Shown: positions 47,591 to 57,077, counted from the stretch's first letter. The stretch is DNA of 64,000 bases from Anaerolineaceae bacterium (GCA_016841365.1 JAENZI010000001.1:124001-188000); one strand, 5' to 3'. Translations and numbers: made by a program. Notes: generated from the letters alone by a model not told the origin.

Positions 47591-50029
47591 ATGGATTTAG
47601 GAACGATTCGCTCAATTAATATCAACGAAGAGATGCAGCAATCCTATTTGGATTATGCGATGAGTGTGATTGTCTCGCGTGCGCTGCCAGATGCCCGGGA
47701 TGGGTTGAAACCCGTTCAGCGCCGTATTTTATATGCGATGTACGATATGGGCTTGCGTCCCAATACACCGCACAAAAAATCTGCCCGTATCGTGGGTGAG
47801 GTGTTGGGTAAGTACCATCCCCATGGTGATATGGCAGTGTATGATGCAATGGCGCGCCTGGCACAGGATTTTTCACAGCGTTATCTGCTGGTGGAAGGCC
47901 AGGGCAACTTCGGCAGCGTCGATGGTGACCCGCCTGCTGCAATGCGTTATACCGAAGCCAGGCTGACGGATATGTCCATTGATATCATTCAACAGCTAGG
48001 GATGGACACTGTTGATTTTATCGAGAATTTTGATGGCTCGCTTGAAGAACCGGAAGTTTTACCCTCCTCTGTGCCGAATTTATTGATCAATGGTGCATCG
48101 GGTATTGCGGTTGCCATGGCAACCAACATTCCGCCGCATAACCTGGGTGAAGTGGTAGATGCCCTGATCATGATGCTCGAGAATTGGACAAAACTTGATG
48201 ACATCAGCGTGGAAGACCTGATGCACTTTATCAAAGGTCCAGACTTCCCCACCGGCGGACTGATCATTACCGATGATAGAACCGAAACACTGGCGCAATC
48301 ATACGGCAGCGGAAAAGGCCGTGTGAAAATGCGCGCCAGGGTCCGGTTGGAAGAAATGAGCCGCGGCCGGCAGCGCATTATTGTAACTGAGCTGCCCTAC
48401 ATGACAAACAAATCCTCGCTCGTTGAGAAAATTGCGGAGTTTGTAAGAGACGGCACATTGGATGGCGTCAGCGATCTGCGAGATGAATCCGATAGGCATG
48501 GTATGCGGATTGTGATCGAGCTCAATAAATCTGCACACCCGGATGCGATTCTGAAGACACTCTACAAACGCACCACCATGCAGAGCACCTTTGGGATCAA
48601 TATTTTGGCATTGGTTAAGGGTCAGCCGCATAAGCTCAGTCTGAAGCAGTCGCTCAAGGTGTTTTTGGACCATCGATTGGAAGTCGTCAAACGCCGCAGT
48701 GAGTATGAATTGCGTAAAGCCGAAGAGCGTTTGCATATCCTCAAGGCTTACCTTAAGGCACTTGAAAATTTGGATGCAATCATTGATACCATCCGCCGTT
48801 CATACCGGGTCGATACAGCGCGCACTAACTTGATGCGCAAATTCAGCCTGGATGAAGTGCAAGCGCAGGCAATTTTAGATATGCCGCTGCGCCGGTTAGC
48901 CGCATTGGAACGCAAGAAGATCGAAGATGAGTTTAAGGAAGTTACCAAACGGATCAAGGATCTTAAGGGTTTATTACAATCCGACAAGAAGATGCGCAAC
49001 GCAGTGATCGAAGAGCTTCGGGATGTGAGAGGGAAATATGCTGACCCACGGCGGACGCAAATTATCCAGATGGATGAGGGTGAAACCGCTGTTGACCTGG
49101 TGACGACAGCCGATGTCATGCCGGAAGAAGAGGTGTGGGTTGCCGTCTCTCAAGACAACCATATCGCCCGTACGGATAAGGATAAATCGTTCAGGCAGTG
49201 GGGCGTGGACGCCCCCAAACTGGTCTTGCGCACCACAACGCATCACACAGTGTATGTCGTTGCAGACAATGGTGAAGCGGCAGCATTATCAGTGCATGCT
49301 ATCCCTGTAGCAGATGAGCCCAGCAAGGGTCCGCTGGTGACATCCTTAGCACCGCTTTCCTCTTCTCATGAGTTAAAATATCTCTTCTCGGCACCTGCCG
49401 CAAAGGAAGAAGATGATGGTTACGTGATCAGCGTCAGCCGTTTGGGGTTGGTCAAGCGATCTGCGATTAGCGAACTGCCCGGCCCATCCGCCAATTCATT
49501 TATTCTGACAAAGATCAACGACGATGACGCTCTCTGCACACTTTTGTTCACCAAAGGTGATGAGGATATCATTATCGCAACAGGGCAAGGGATGGGGATA
49601 CGTTTCTCCCAGGAAGATGTCCGTCCGATGGGGCTGGTCGCGGCTGGCGTCGGGGGGATCAAGCTGCGTGGTGATGATGTGGTGGTTGGGGCTGGTGTGG
49701 TCTCTGGCCGGGGTGAAGTTTTGTTGGTTTCCGATCATGGCAGGGCAAAACGTATTGACCCAGCGCTGTTTCCAACCCAGGGCAGGTATGGTTCCGGTGT
49801 CATCACCTGGAAGCTGCCGAAAGACGAATTTGCCATCGGTATGATGATCGGTTTGCTAACGCACAACGGCGTTTTACACTTCAGAGATGCGGCCAGCCGC
49901 CTGATCCATGTGACAGATGCACCAGCCTGCAATCGAATGCAAAATGGCGATATGGTCATTGATGTGAAAAAGGGTGATGAAATTCTTGAGATGTCGATCC
50001 CGTTGGATATGGTCGACACCTGGGATTAG
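47591..50029 (+). CDS. gyrA: Type IIA topoisomerase subunit A (GyrA/ParC type)
   Basis: Breakage-reunion subunit of a type IIA topoisomerase, 812 residues. The winged helix and active site are intact: catalytic Tyr120 in [10 protein letters not shown], and [10 protein letters not shown] in the quinolone pocket, where Met81 replaces the Ser83 of E. coli; Asp85 (E. coli Asp87) is kept. The C-terminal beta-pinwheel has six blades by inspection, but the GyrA-box QRRGGKG, needed for DNA wrapping and negative supercoiling, is not seen; [12 protein letters not shown] stands in its place, more like ParC. GGAGGAG precedes ATG 47591. Calling it gyrA is by convention. Confidence 0.95.
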   Translation: MDLGTIRSININEEMQQSYLDYAMSVIVSRALPDARDGLKPVQRRILYAMYDMGLRPNTPHKKSARIVGEVLGKYHPHGDMAVYDAMARLAQDFSQRYLLVEGQGNFGSVDGDPPAAMRYTEARLTDMSIDIIQQLGMDTVDFIENFDGSLEEPEVLPSSVPNLLINGASGIAVAMATNIPPHNLGEVVDALIMMLENWTKLDDISVEDLMHFIKGPDFPTGGLIITDDRTETLAQSYGSGKGRVKMRARVRLEEMSRGRQRIIVTELPYMTNKSSLVEKIAEFVRDGTLDGVSDLRDESDRHGMRIVIELNKSAHPDAILKTLYKRTTMQSTFGINILALVKGQPHKLSLKQSLKVFLDHRLEVVKRRSEYELRKAEERLHILKAYLKALENLDAIIDTIRRSYRVDTARTNLMRKFSLDEVQAQAILDMPLRRLAALERKKIEDEFKEVTKRIKDLKGLLQSDKKMRNAVIEELRDVRGKYADPRRTQIIQMDEGETAVDLVTTADVMPEEEVWVAVSQDNHIARTDKDKSFRQWGVDAPKLVLRTTTHHTVYVVADNGEAAALSVHAIPVADEPSKGPLVTSLAPLSSSHELKYLFSAPAAKEEDDGYVISVSRLGLVKRSAISELPGPSANSFILTKINDDDALCTLLFTKGDEDIIIATGQGMGIRFSQEDVRPMGLVAAGVGGIKLRGDDVVVGAGVVSGRGEVLLVSDHGRAKRIDPALFPTQGRYGSGVITWKLPKDEFAIGMMIGLLTHNGVLHFRDAASRLIHVTDAPACNRMQNGDMVIDVKKGDEILEMSIPLDMVDTWD

Positions 50030-50044
50030 CGAAACGGTGCAAAG

Positions 50045-51148
50045 TTAGGCAGAGACCGGCTTGGTAAAAGAATAATGGTAGCTGATTTTTGAATTCTTTA
50101 CGCCAAGCGTATCCTTACCTTCGATCACAGGACCAGATGGGCTGGTGCACATCCACTGAAAACTGTAAATATTCTTATTCTGGGTCTCGCTGATCAGCGA
50201 GAAATGGCCGTTTGAACTTGATCCAATCAGTGAAGCGACCCTGGACTGAATGGCGGCTTTCCCCTGGCTGGCTGAATCAGGGCGGATGAGCACTGCGTTG
50301 TCTTCATATAGGCTGGCGACGCTGCTGGCATTTCTGCTATTCAATGCACCAATGTAGGATTGCGGCAAGCTAGCTTGGTGGGGTGTTGTGTCGTATTGAT
50401 AATCACGCACCAGTTCCCAATAATTAGGCATATATTTCCGGCAGCCTTCCCAATACCAGAAGTTCACCGCCGTTAAGTTCAATTGTTTTGCAACATTCAT
50501 AAATTGAACAACATCATCCTGAGTGGGCACCCATCCATCCTGTTTGAAGGTCGGGCCGGTAGGGATGATCGGCCGGAAGGGGCGAATGGTTTTGAATTCG
50601 TTAACGCTGCGCATCAACTGGTCACCGGCTTTGTTATGGGATTGGATCCAGTAAATTTGGGGCATATTGTAGTCACATCGTTCAAGAAAATTCTCCCAGG
50701 GGAAGTGGATGTGATACGATGGATAGCGGTAAGAGCTCAGCGCGATTGGCATCCCGCCTAAATTACTGCGTAAGATGTTCATGTAGCGGCTGGCAGCGGC
50801 TGCTTTGCTTTTATCTTCGTACTCCTTTTCAGCGTTAACCACAAACCCATTCACACCCAGGTTTAGGGCACGCGAAACGGCGATCTCTGCTTCCTGGTCA
50901 GGATAGTCCCCATAGATATATTGCCAGCCCCAAACAGAAATGTTAAGAGATTGTAGTTTTTTGATGACCGGGCGAGCATAGTCGTACCCGTTGTCGAGGT
51001 CAATGTTATAAGGAAAAGACCCATCTGCGATTTTCACCAGCACATGGCTCAGGTTTGCCTCTTTTGCCAGGGCTGCAATCCGATCAGGGTCACCGTCTTC
51101 ACAATATCTTACAATCCAGATGTAGTAGCCTTTTCCTGTGAGTGTCAT
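50045..51148 (-). CDS. TIM-barrel glycoside-hydrolase-like protein with SnoaL-like C-terminus
   Basis: A 367-residue protein without signal peptide. The first 260 residues look like a TIM barrel of the glycoside-hydrolase type: HVLVKIADGS, SVWGWQYIYGDYPDQEAEIA, GVNGFVVNAEKEYE, YNMPQIYW and AVNFWYWEG are strand-end motifs with acidic residues in place of a catalytic site. The last 100 residues (YIGALNSRNASSVASLYEDN onward) resemble a SnoaL/DUF4440 alpha+beta barrel. I know no characterised protein with this pair. It is last in a minus-strand run after the HD gene, 10 bases downstream. Confidence 0.75.
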   Translation of the reverse strand: MTLTGKGYYIWIVRYCEDGDPDRIAALAKEANLSHVLVKIADGSFPYNIDLDNGYDYARPVIKKLQSLNISVWGWQYIYGDYPDQEAEIAVSRALNLGVNGFVVNAEKEYEDKSKAAAASRYMNILRSNLGGMPIALSSYRYPSYHIHFPWENFLERCDYNMPQIYWIQSHNKAGDQLMRSVNEFKTIRPFRPIIPTGPTFKQDGWVPTQDDVVQFMNVAKQLNLTAVNFWYWEGCRKYMPNYWELVRDYQYDTTPHQASLPQSYIGALNSRNASSVASLYEDNAVLIRPDSASQGKAAIQSRVASLIGSSSNGHFSLISETQNKNIYSFQWMCTSPSGPVIEGKDTLGVKNSKISYHYSFTKPVSA

Positions 51149-51158
51149 TTAATTATCC

Positions 51159-51734
51159 TTATTCGTTGATTTGAGGCTCTCCAGCCAGGTCCAAGTCTTC
51201 GGCGATGGTATTCATCGCCTGGATCACATTTGCTACATGTTCCCAAAGCTCAATCCCCAGCTCTGCAGCCCCTTGTTCCATCTCTTCTCGGTTTGCACCG
51301 CTGGCAAAGGATTTATCCTTCCATTTCTTTTTTACCGATTTGGGCTTGAGGTCGTATAGGGCTTTAGATGGGCGCACAAGGGCAACAGCAGTGATTAAGC
51401 CGGTGATCTCGTCGCAAGCGAACAGGGCTTTTTCCATCAAGGTCTCCCTGGGGATGCCGGTATGGTTTGCATGGCTTTGAATGGCTCTGATGATTTCATC
51501 CGGAACGCCGTGTTGACGCAAAATGGGTTCGCCGCTGAGGGGATGTTCTTCCATTGTGGGGTGGATCTCCCAATCGAAGTCGTGCAGCAACCCGGTGATA
51601 GCCCATTTTTCTTCATCTTCGCCATATTTACGGGCATAATAACGCATCGCTGCTTCGACCGCCAACATGTGTTTGACGAGATTGGGGTTCTTAATATATT
51701 CGTGGACAATGGATAGCGCTTGTTCTCTGTTCAT
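51159..51734 (-). CDS. HD-domain phosphohydrolase
   Basis: A 191-residue HD-domain protein. The metal-binding HD pair is in LLHDFDWEIHP, with a further His in EEHPLSGEPILRQHG and a later Asp in FACDEITGLI. The family includes small cytosolic nucleotidases and putative metal-dependent hydrolases; the substrate is unknown. I chose ATG 51734, with GGAG five bases upstream, over an in-frame GTG six bases earlier. It lies 73 bases downstream of the YdcF gene on the same strand. Confidence 0.88.
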   Translation of the reverse strand: MNREQALSIVHEYIKNPNLVKHMLAVEAAMRYYARKYGEDEEKWAITGLLHDFDWEIHPTMEEHPLSGEPILRQHGVPDEIIRAIQSHANHTGIPRETLMEKALFACDEITGLITAVALVRPSKALYDLKPKSVKKKWKDKSFASGANREEMEQGAAELGIELWEHVANVIQAMNTIAEDLDLAGEPQINE

Positions 51735-51807
51735 GATCACTCCTTAATGTGCAATATTGATGCCAGGTACCCGTTGGCAATCAGAGTTTTGGTATTGATT
51801 TATATAG

Positions 51808-52464
51808 TTAAGGGAAGATTGGTTCAGGTTCACCCAGGACAGGTTCGGGATGACCGATATAGACATCCCAATAGGCTTTGAGGGATGCAAATATCTCACG
51901 CACCCACCAAAAGGTATAGCTGCTCCGCCGGTAATAAGCCTCATCTGCAGGGACGCCATCAGCCTGAACATCGAAAGCGTTGCATAAAAATAAAGCACGC
52001 GGCAGGTGAAATGCCTGGGTAACCACGATCACCTGATCCAGGCCAAAAATTGCTTTTGCCCTGAAACAGCTATCGTAGGTGCGCCGGCCGGCATAATCCA
52101 GCACAATATCATCCGCCGGCACGCCTAAAGAAAGGGCATATTCTTCCATTGCGCCGGGTTCGTTATAATTTTCAGCGCTGTTGTCACCGCTCATCAAAAT
52201 CTTCTCAACTTTTCCGCTAAAATATAAATCCGCCGCTTTTTGCACCCGATCGCTCAAAACGAGACCAGGTGAACCATCCCAATTAAGACCTGCACCTAAC
52301 ACCAGGGCAACCGGCGCATCTGGGACATCCGCCACCAGAAACGTCTTTGGACGGGCAGAAAGGAGCATGCCCACACGAAGCAGGGCGATCAGCAGGAAAC
52401 CTGCCAGTGCGCTATAGAGCGCGATCTGTATGATGACGCGGAATATTTTTTGGACGGTTCTCAT
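51808..52464 (-). CDS. YdcF/SanA family membrane protein
   Basis: A 218-residue protein of the DUF218 (YdcF/SanA) family. One N-terminal helix (about residues 10-33) is followed by a soluble domain with LVLGAGLNWDGSPGLVLSDR, MSGDNSAENYNEP and VVTQAFHLPRALFLC, the three conserved blocks of the family. SanA affects envelope permeability in E. coli. Its ATG overlaps the stop of the PhnD-like gene (ATGA). Confidence 0.92.
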   Translation of the reverse strand: MRTVQKIFRVIIQIALYSALAGFLLIALLRVGMLLSARPKTFLVADVPDAPVALVLGAGLNWDGSPGLVLSDRVQKAADLYFSGKVEKILMSGDNSAENYNEPGAMEEYALSLGVPADDIVLDYAGRRTYDSCFRAKAIFGLDQVIVVTQAFHLPRALFLCNAFDVQADGVPADEAYYRRSSYTFWWVREIFASLKAYWDVYIGHPEPVLGEPEPIFP

Positions 52465-53561
52465 TGCTCTACTTGTTGGTCAAGAACTGTCGAGAGGTCG
52501 ATCTCTAACTGCATGATCGCGGTGCGAAAAGGATTATAAAATGTGTCATCGATCGTCTTGAGCGCTTCGACATCATAGTTAAGGGCGGTGCTCAAAAGCG
52601 GAAGCCCTTCGGGGGTGTTAGAGAGGTCCAGGATGCCTTCCTGCAAGCGGAAGAGAATGTCGAGCGGGATTTGCGGATGGGCAGACAGGTTGATGTTGGG
52701 GATGATCCCCTCAGATTGCCAGATGATCTTGACTTCATCCTGTGCTTCAGGGATGTTCAAAAGGATGTCGCTTGAATTTCGCGGATCACCTGTCAGAGCA
52801 TAGGACACCCCAAAGTCACAAATCCCTTGAATGTAGAGGGCGCGGATCATTGCATTGTAGCTATAGGTAAAAACGGGTTCAAGGGTAGGTGTGCTGGCAT
52901 TGGTCAGCAACCCGAGCGGTACGATGTATCCCGGCAAGGAGGTTGACTCGAGGAAACATGGCCTCGTGCCAGAAAATTGCTGCAGGGCGGCAATTGGATC
53001 GCCGACACTTTGGTTTGTGTTGGCATCGAAAAAAGATCCGAAACCTCTTTGGGCATTTGCCATGAATTGCACGCCGTATGCATATACGCCAAGTTGATTG
53101 GTGACCAGGACGGCATTGGCGCTGTTTTGCTGATGCAGATAGACATACTCCAAAGGTCCCAGCCAAAAGAGATGAACATCCCCATTGATAGCGGCTGTAG
53201 ACATGGATTGAAAATCGGGGTAGATCGCATTTTCAACCGTAAAGCCTGTGTTTTGAGCGATCAAGAAGGTGATATCCTGGGAGGCTGAGATGGCATCCGT
53301 ATCTTCTGGTGTGAGGATGAAACCGACGATGATCGGATTGCCGGCGCTTCCGAGAGTCGCAAGGGTGGGCGTGGCTGTTGGGCGTTCGGTGGGGGTTTGC
53401 GTCGCAGCTAAAAGGCTTGCTTTGTCGATAGTCGGCTCTGGTGTTTGGGTCGGCGTCGGTGTTGGTGTGGGGGTGCAGGCTGATAAGAGAATCATCACCA
53501 GATAAATCAATAAGATTAAAGTGATTTTCGCTTTCTTGTGGGTGAGATATCGTGCAGTCAT
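52461..53561 (-). CDS. PhnD-like phosphate/phosphonate-binding lipoprotein
   Basis: A 366-residue lipoprotein with lipobox LSAC (Cys29), a Thr/Pro-rich linker of about 45 residues, then a type II periplasmic binding domain of the phosphonate/phosphite PhnD class (PIIVGFILTPEDTDAI near residue 75; MSTAAINGDVHLFWLGPLEYV). No ABC permease or ATPase is nearby. Instead it is coupled to a YdcF gene by ATGA. I chose ATG 53561, which starts four bases after the lipoate ligase stop and gives a proper basic n-region, over ATG 53597. Confidence 0.82.
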   Translation of the reverse strand: MTARYLTHKKAKITLILLIYLVMILLSACTPTPTPTPTQTPEPTIDKASLLAATQTPTERPTATPTLATLGSAGNPIIVGFILTPEDTDAISASQDITFLIAQNTGFTVENAIYPDFQSMSTAAINGDVHLFWLGPLEYVYLHQQNSANAVLVTNQLGVYAYGVQFMANAQRGFGSFFDANTNQSVGDPIAALQQFSGTRPCFLESTSLPGYIVPLGLLTNASTPTLEPVFTYSYNAMIRALYIQGICDFGVSYALTGDPRNSSDILLNIPEAQDEVKIIWQSEGIIPNINLSAHPQIPLDILFRLQEGILDLSNTPEGLPLLSTALNYDVEALKTIDDTFYNPFRTAIMQLEIDLSTVLDQQVEQ

Positions 53562-53565
53562 GGGT

Positions 53566-54393
53566 TTATATCCGTTCCGTCCAGGAGGGATGGGCATATT
53601 TCTCTTGCATCAATTCTTGCGCACGCCGGGTTTCTTTTGGGGTTAGTTCGCCAGCTTCCAAATTTAAATTAAGTGTGGTTGTAAAAGCCTTTTGGAGTGC
53701 TTTGCTGACCTCATCCCAACTGGGCCGCCGGCGTAGTTCTCGTTCGATGGTGGTAGCGTGCGCCAATAAGCGTTCTTTGGCATTGGTCTGGGCAGTTTCA
53801 TCTTCAAATTTTAACGCGGTGATGATGCGTGTCAGGTCACCGCCCAGGGGGATGGCACCGTGCTGTAAAATGCCTTCTTTGCGGCGGGCTTGGGCCGACC
53901 CGATCAGTTTAAGCCCTTTCACCGTAATTTCATAGTTAGAAGGTACTTCAAAACAAACCGGGTTTGGTGTTTTCCTCTGGTTGTCCGTATCCTTCTCGTT
54001 GGCTTCAGGGTATAGCCCCAGCAGCTTGAGGGACTCAAGCAAGGCGTGCGATAGGCGCAGGTAACTTTCAAGAACACCCCCGCGTACCCTGGGTTCGGTT
54101 TCTTGTGCAATCACTGCATAAGTCAGCTCATCAGTGTGGAGGATCGCCCTTCCGCCAGTTGGACGTCGTACAAGATCCCAGCCGTTGGCGATCAAAGCGT
54201 GGGTATCAACTTCAGAGAAGGGCTGTGCTAAACCCAGTGAAAGGCAGGCGGGTTTCCAGGCATAGAGCCTCAGGGTAGGGCGGGAACCCCCTTGATAGAC
54301 CGATTCAAGTATGGCTTCATCGACAGCCATATTCCAGGCGCCTTGTGCTGGCTTATGTTCGATTACTCGCCAGGTTGTTTGCTCATAATCCAT
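53566..54393 (-). CDS. lplA: Lipoate-protein ligase A family protein
   Basis: A 275-residue biotin/lipoate ligase-fold protein. It shows WNMAVDEAILESV near the N-terminus, VRRPTGGRAILHTDELTYAV around residue 75, and the Lys-bearing GLKLIGSAQARRKEGILQHG segment. It attaches lipoate or octanoate to lipoyl domains. lipA lies about 480 bases away on the other strand, so the two ends of lipoyl assembly are neighbours. An octanoyltransferase (LipM-like) role is equally possible from sequence alone. Confidence 0.88.
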   Translation of the reverse strand: MDYEQTTWRVIEHKPAQGAWNMAVDEAILESVYQGGSRPTLRLYAWKPACLSLGLAQPFSEVDTHALIANGWDLVRRPTGGRAILHTDELTYAVIAQETEPRVRGGVLESYLRLSHALLESLKLLGLYPEANEKDTDNQRKTPNPVCFEVPSNYEITVKGLKLIGSAQARRKEGILQHGAIPLGGDLTRIITALKFEDETAQTNAKERLLAHATTIERELRRRPSWDEVSKALQKAFTTTLNLNLEAGELTPKETRRAQELMQEKYAHPSWTERI

Positions 54394-54429
54394 AAACTTT
54401 AACCTTTGAATAAAAATCTCCTGTCCTAT

Positions 54430-54435
54430 TTTATA
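54430..54435 (-). promoter_or_regulatory. Extended -10 element for the lplA operon
   Basis: On the minus strand TGG precedes TATAAA, a TGn-extended -10, about 37 bases before the lplA start. The -35 is poor. Confidence 0.4.
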
Positions 54436-54552
54436 CCACTTCAGCGCACTTTGTGAGAACCGCCTGTTATATTTAGATTTTTGAACATAAACCCAGTTTT
54501 TTGCAACTTTCGCATATTTCTGTCGTATACTTAAGTGAAAGGAGTAAAAAAC

Positions 54553-54747
54553 ATGACTACAGAACCACGAAGATTGTATCGAATTCCAAGTGAAGGCATG
54601 ATCGGCGGCGTCTGCGCCGGGTTAGCTGACTACCTTAATACGGATCCTACAGTGATCCGCCTGGCTTTAGTATTGCTGACGCTGGCTGGTGGGTCAGGCA
54701 TTTTGATCTACATCATTATGCTCTTGATCGTTCCTGTTAAACCCTGA
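54553..54747 (+). CDS. PspC domain membrane protein
   Basis: A 64-residue PspC-domain protein. The domain RLYRIPSEGMIGGVCAGLAD leads into a single C-terminal membrane helix ending in VPVKP. PspC proteins sense or respond to membrane stress; no PspA or PspB lies nearby. AAAGGAG (54538-54544) precedes ATG 54553 by eight bases, so the upstream GTG 54535 is not the start. A strong terminator follows, making it a single-gene unit. Confidence 0.92.
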   Translation: MTTEPRRLYRIPSEGMIGGVCAGLADYLNTDPTVIRLALVLLTLAGGSGILIYIIMLLIVPVKP

Positions 54748-54796
54748 TGTGTTAATTGGGCGGATAATGATTTAATATTCGATAGATGTAAGATTG

Positions 54797-54826
54797 GAGC
54801 GCGGGTTTAGCCCGCGCTCTTATTTT
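54797..54826 (+). terminator. Intrinsic terminator after the pspC gene
   Basis: A GC-rich perfect 9-bp stem (54797-54805 with 54811-54819) with a TTTAG loop, followed by TTATTTT. Confidence 0.9.
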
Positions 54827-54846
54827 GCGTGAAAACAACGATGTAG

Positions 54847-54852
54847 TATAAT
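54847..54852 (+). promoter_or_regulatory. lipA -10 element
   Basis: A perfect TATAAT 16 bases before the lipA ATG, with a weak TTGCGT at 54825-54830. The 5' leader would be only about ten bases, just enough for the GGAGG ribosome site. Confidence 0.5.
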
Positions 54853-54868
54853 TCTCGGTGGAGGTAAA

Positions 54869-55807
54869 ATGCCGACAAATCCGACCAGAGATAGAATAAA
54901 TCCAGAATTAATCGATACCACCCCTAAACGGCGCCCAAGCTGGATCAGGGTTCGTGCCCCCAGCGGTGAGACCTATGAAGAGCTGCATCACCTGATGCGG
55001 GTCAAATCCCTGCACACCGTATGTGAAGAAGCGGGCTGCCCAAATATGGGCGAGTGTTGGGGCAGCGGCACTGCCACGTTTTTGATGCTGGGTGATGTCT
55101 GCACCCGAACTTGCGGTTTTTGTGATGTGAAACACGGCCGCCCCGAAGTGATGGATTGGGCAGAACCCGAACGCGTGGCGCAGGCAGTGATGAAGATGAA
55201 CCTCAAGCACGCTGTGATCACCAGTGTCAACCGGGATGAACGCCGTGATGGCGGTGCACCGATCTTTGCCATGGTCATCCGGCGCATTCGCCAGTTACTG
55301 CCCGGTTGTTCAGTTGAAGTGTTGATTCCGGACTTTAAGGGCAGTGTTGAAGCATTGAGGATTGTGATGGCTGCCAGGCCAGAAATTCTAAACCACAATG
55401 TGGAAACTGTGCCGCGTCTTTTCAAGCAAGTTCAACCGCAGGACCGTTACGAATGGTCTCAAGCGATTCTGACGAATGCACGCCGCCTGGATGCTGATGT
55501 GTTGACCAAATCCGGTATCATGGTTGGCCTGGGCGAGTCCTTTGAAGAGGTGCAGGAAACGATGCGCGATTTGCGTTCATGGGGCGTGGACATCCTGACT
55601 ATTGGACAGTATCTACAGCCGAGCCGCAAGCATCTGCCGATCAGGCGCTATTACGAGCCAGAAGAGTTTGAGGCTTTGAAGGACTTTGGGCTTGAATTGG
55701 GTTTCAAATGGGTAGAGAGCGCGCCGCTGGTGCGGTCATCCTACCATGCCGGTGAGCAGGTTCGCGCACTTTCGAACGTGCATCGAGCACTATACAAAGA
55801 TCAATAA
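54869..55807 (+). CDS. lipA: Lipoyl synthase
   Basis: Radical-SAM enzyme that inserts two sulfurs into octanoyl groups to form lipoyl cofactor. The 312 residues have both clusters: the auxiliary cluster cysteines 52, 57 and 63 ([14 protein letters not shown]) and the radical-SAM cluster CxxxCxxC at 78, 82 and 85 ([13 protein letters not shown]). The C-terminal [10 protein letters not shown] segment contains the conserved RSSYxA. GGAGG precedes ATG 54869. It is flanked by terminators on both sides. Confidence 0.98.
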   Translation: MPTNPTRDRINPELIDTTPKRRPSWIRVRAPSGETYEELHHLMRVKSLHTVCEEAGCPNMGECWGSGTATFLMLGDVCTRTCGFCDVKHGRPEVMDWAEPERVAQAVMKMNLKHAVITSVNRDERRDGGAPIFAMVIRRIRQLLPGCSVEVLIPDFKGSVEALRIVMAARPEILNHNVETVPRLFKQVQPQDRYEWSQAILTNARRLDADVLTKSGIMVGLGESFEEVQETMRDLRSWGVDILTIGQYLQPSRKHLPIRRYYEPEEFEALKDFGLELGFKWVESAPLVRSSYHAGEQVRALSNVHRALYKDQ

Positions 55808-55829
55808 TTCTTCTAATCAGAGCAAACTC

Positions 55830-55855
55830 AAAACGTCCTTTTAAGGGCGTTTTTT
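55830..55855 (+). terminator. Intrinsic terminator after lipA
   Basis: An 11-bp stem (55830-55840 with 55843-55853, one G-U pair) with a short loop, followed by T residues. Confidence 0.82.
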
Positions 55856-55930
55856 GTTATCCGACAGTGGATAAACGATATTGTCAGGAAGTATGTTAAA
55901 ATGGTCTTATCGAGATAAGGAGTGTATATT

Positions 55931-56416
55931 GTGGAAATTAAGAATATAAAAATTCAAAAACCCGAATCGATAAACTTTATTCTTGGACAAAGTCATTTCA
56001 TCAAAACGGTGGAGGATATCCACGAAGCGCTGGTAAGCAGTGTGCCCGGGATCAAGTTTGGCTTGGCGTTCTGTGAGGCGTCTGGCGATTGTCTTGTGCG
56101 CTGGAGTGGCACTGATGACGCGATGATCGAGCTGGCCAAAGAGAATGCCAAGGAGATTGGCGCAGGGCATTGTTTTATCATTTTTCTCGGCGAAGGATTT
56201 TTCCCGATCAACGTCCTTAACCAAATCAAGGCTGTGCCTGAAGTCTGCCGAATCTTTTGTGCCACGGCAAATACGACGAATGTGGTTGTGATGAATGTGG
56301 GTGAGGGACGGGCTATTCTGGGTGTGGCCGACGGTGAAAGCCCTAAAGGTATTGAAGGTGAGGAAGGCATTGCCTGGCGCAAAGATTTCTTGCGGAAAAT
56401 TGGATATAAAAAATAA
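55931..56416 (+). CDS. Adenosine-specific kinase (DUF355) family protein
   Basis: A 161-residue protein of the Adenosine_kin family (PF04008 in my recollection), known from archaea and deep-branching bacteria. The text FILGQSHFIKTVEDIHEALV, SVPGIKFGLAFCEASGDCLV and a C-terminal IAWRKDFLRKIGYKK match the family closely. A nucleotide-related role is suggested by the name but the physiological reaction is poorly established. GTG 55931 has AAGGAG (55917-55922) eight bases upstream and gives the usual VEIKNIKI start; GTG 55922 would overlap that ribosome site. Confidence 0.9.
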   Translation: MEIKNIKIQKPESINFILGQSHFIKTVEDIHEALVSSVPGIKFGLAFCEASGDCLVRWSGTDDAMIELAKENAKEIGAGHCFIIFLGEGFFPINVLNQIKAVPEVCRIFCATANTTNVVVMNVGEGRAILGVADGESPKGIEGEEGIAWRKDFLRKIGYKK

Positions 56417-56480
56417 CGTCGTTGAAAAGATCACTGAATTTCTCTTAGATCTTATTTTACAATTTGAAAAAGGGAGTTAA

Positions 56481-56990
56481 ATGGATACACTTGATGCAAT
56501 TTTTACCCGCCGCAGCATTCGAAGTTTTACTGATGAGCGTGTCTCAGAAGCAGATCTGCATGATCTGTTAAAAGCCGGGATGCAGGCACCCTCCGCTAGG
56601 AATGAGCAGCCCTGGCATTTTGTTGTCATTGACGATCGGGATTTGCTGCATGCGATTCCTGAATTTCATCCCCATTCGAAGATGTTGTATGAAGCGCCTT
56701 TAGCCATATTGGTATGCAGCGATCGCAAATTAGAAACCAAACGAGCGAGCTGGCTGCAGGACTGTTCGGCCGCAGCCGAGAACATCCTTTTGGCTTCGCA
56801 TGCGAAAGGCTTGGGCGGCGTCTGGTTGGGGATTTTCCCCGATGCGGAACGGGTGAAAGGGATGCAGGAATTGCTCTCGCTGCCGGAGGATGTGCGCCCC
56901 GTAGCATTATTAGCAATTGGGCATCCAGCCGTGGAAGTCGAACCAGAAGATCGTTTTAAGGAATCCCGCGTGCACCGCAACCGCTGGTAG
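56481..56990 (+). CDS. Nitroreductase family protein
   Basis: A 169-residue FMN-dependent oxidoreductase. RRSIRSFTDERVSEADL and APSARNEQPWHFVVI are the N-terminal FMN-binding segments, and GLGGVWLG with the ALLAIGHPA stretch forms the C-terminal half. It is at the short end for the family. The substrate is unknown. GGGAG precedes ATG 56481. A long inverted repeat follows as terminator. Confidence 0.93.
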   Translation: MDTLDAIFTRRSIRSFTDERVSEADLHDLLKAGMQAPSARNEQPWHFVVIDDRDLLHAIPEFHPHSKMLYEAPLAILVCSDRKLETKRASWLQDCSAAAENILLASHAKGLGGVWLGIFPDAERVKGMQELLSLPEDVRPVALLAIGHPAVEVEPEDRFKESRVHRNRW

Positions 56991-57000
56991 GACAGATCAG

Positions 57001-57036
57001 ATCAAATACGCCAGGGTTTTCCCTGGCGTATTTGAT
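57001..57036. terminator. Perfect 16-bp inverted repeat, probable terminator
   Basis: Bases 57001-57016 are the exact reverse complement of 57021-57036 around a TTTT loop. The stem itself ends in ATTTGAT, so the T-rich part is within the stem rather than after it. It lies between the convergent nitroreductase and rdgB genes and may stop both. Confidence 0.7.
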
Positions 57037-57077
57037 TATTTAAAGTTGGATGTTGATGTTGTAAGACTTCTTATAAT

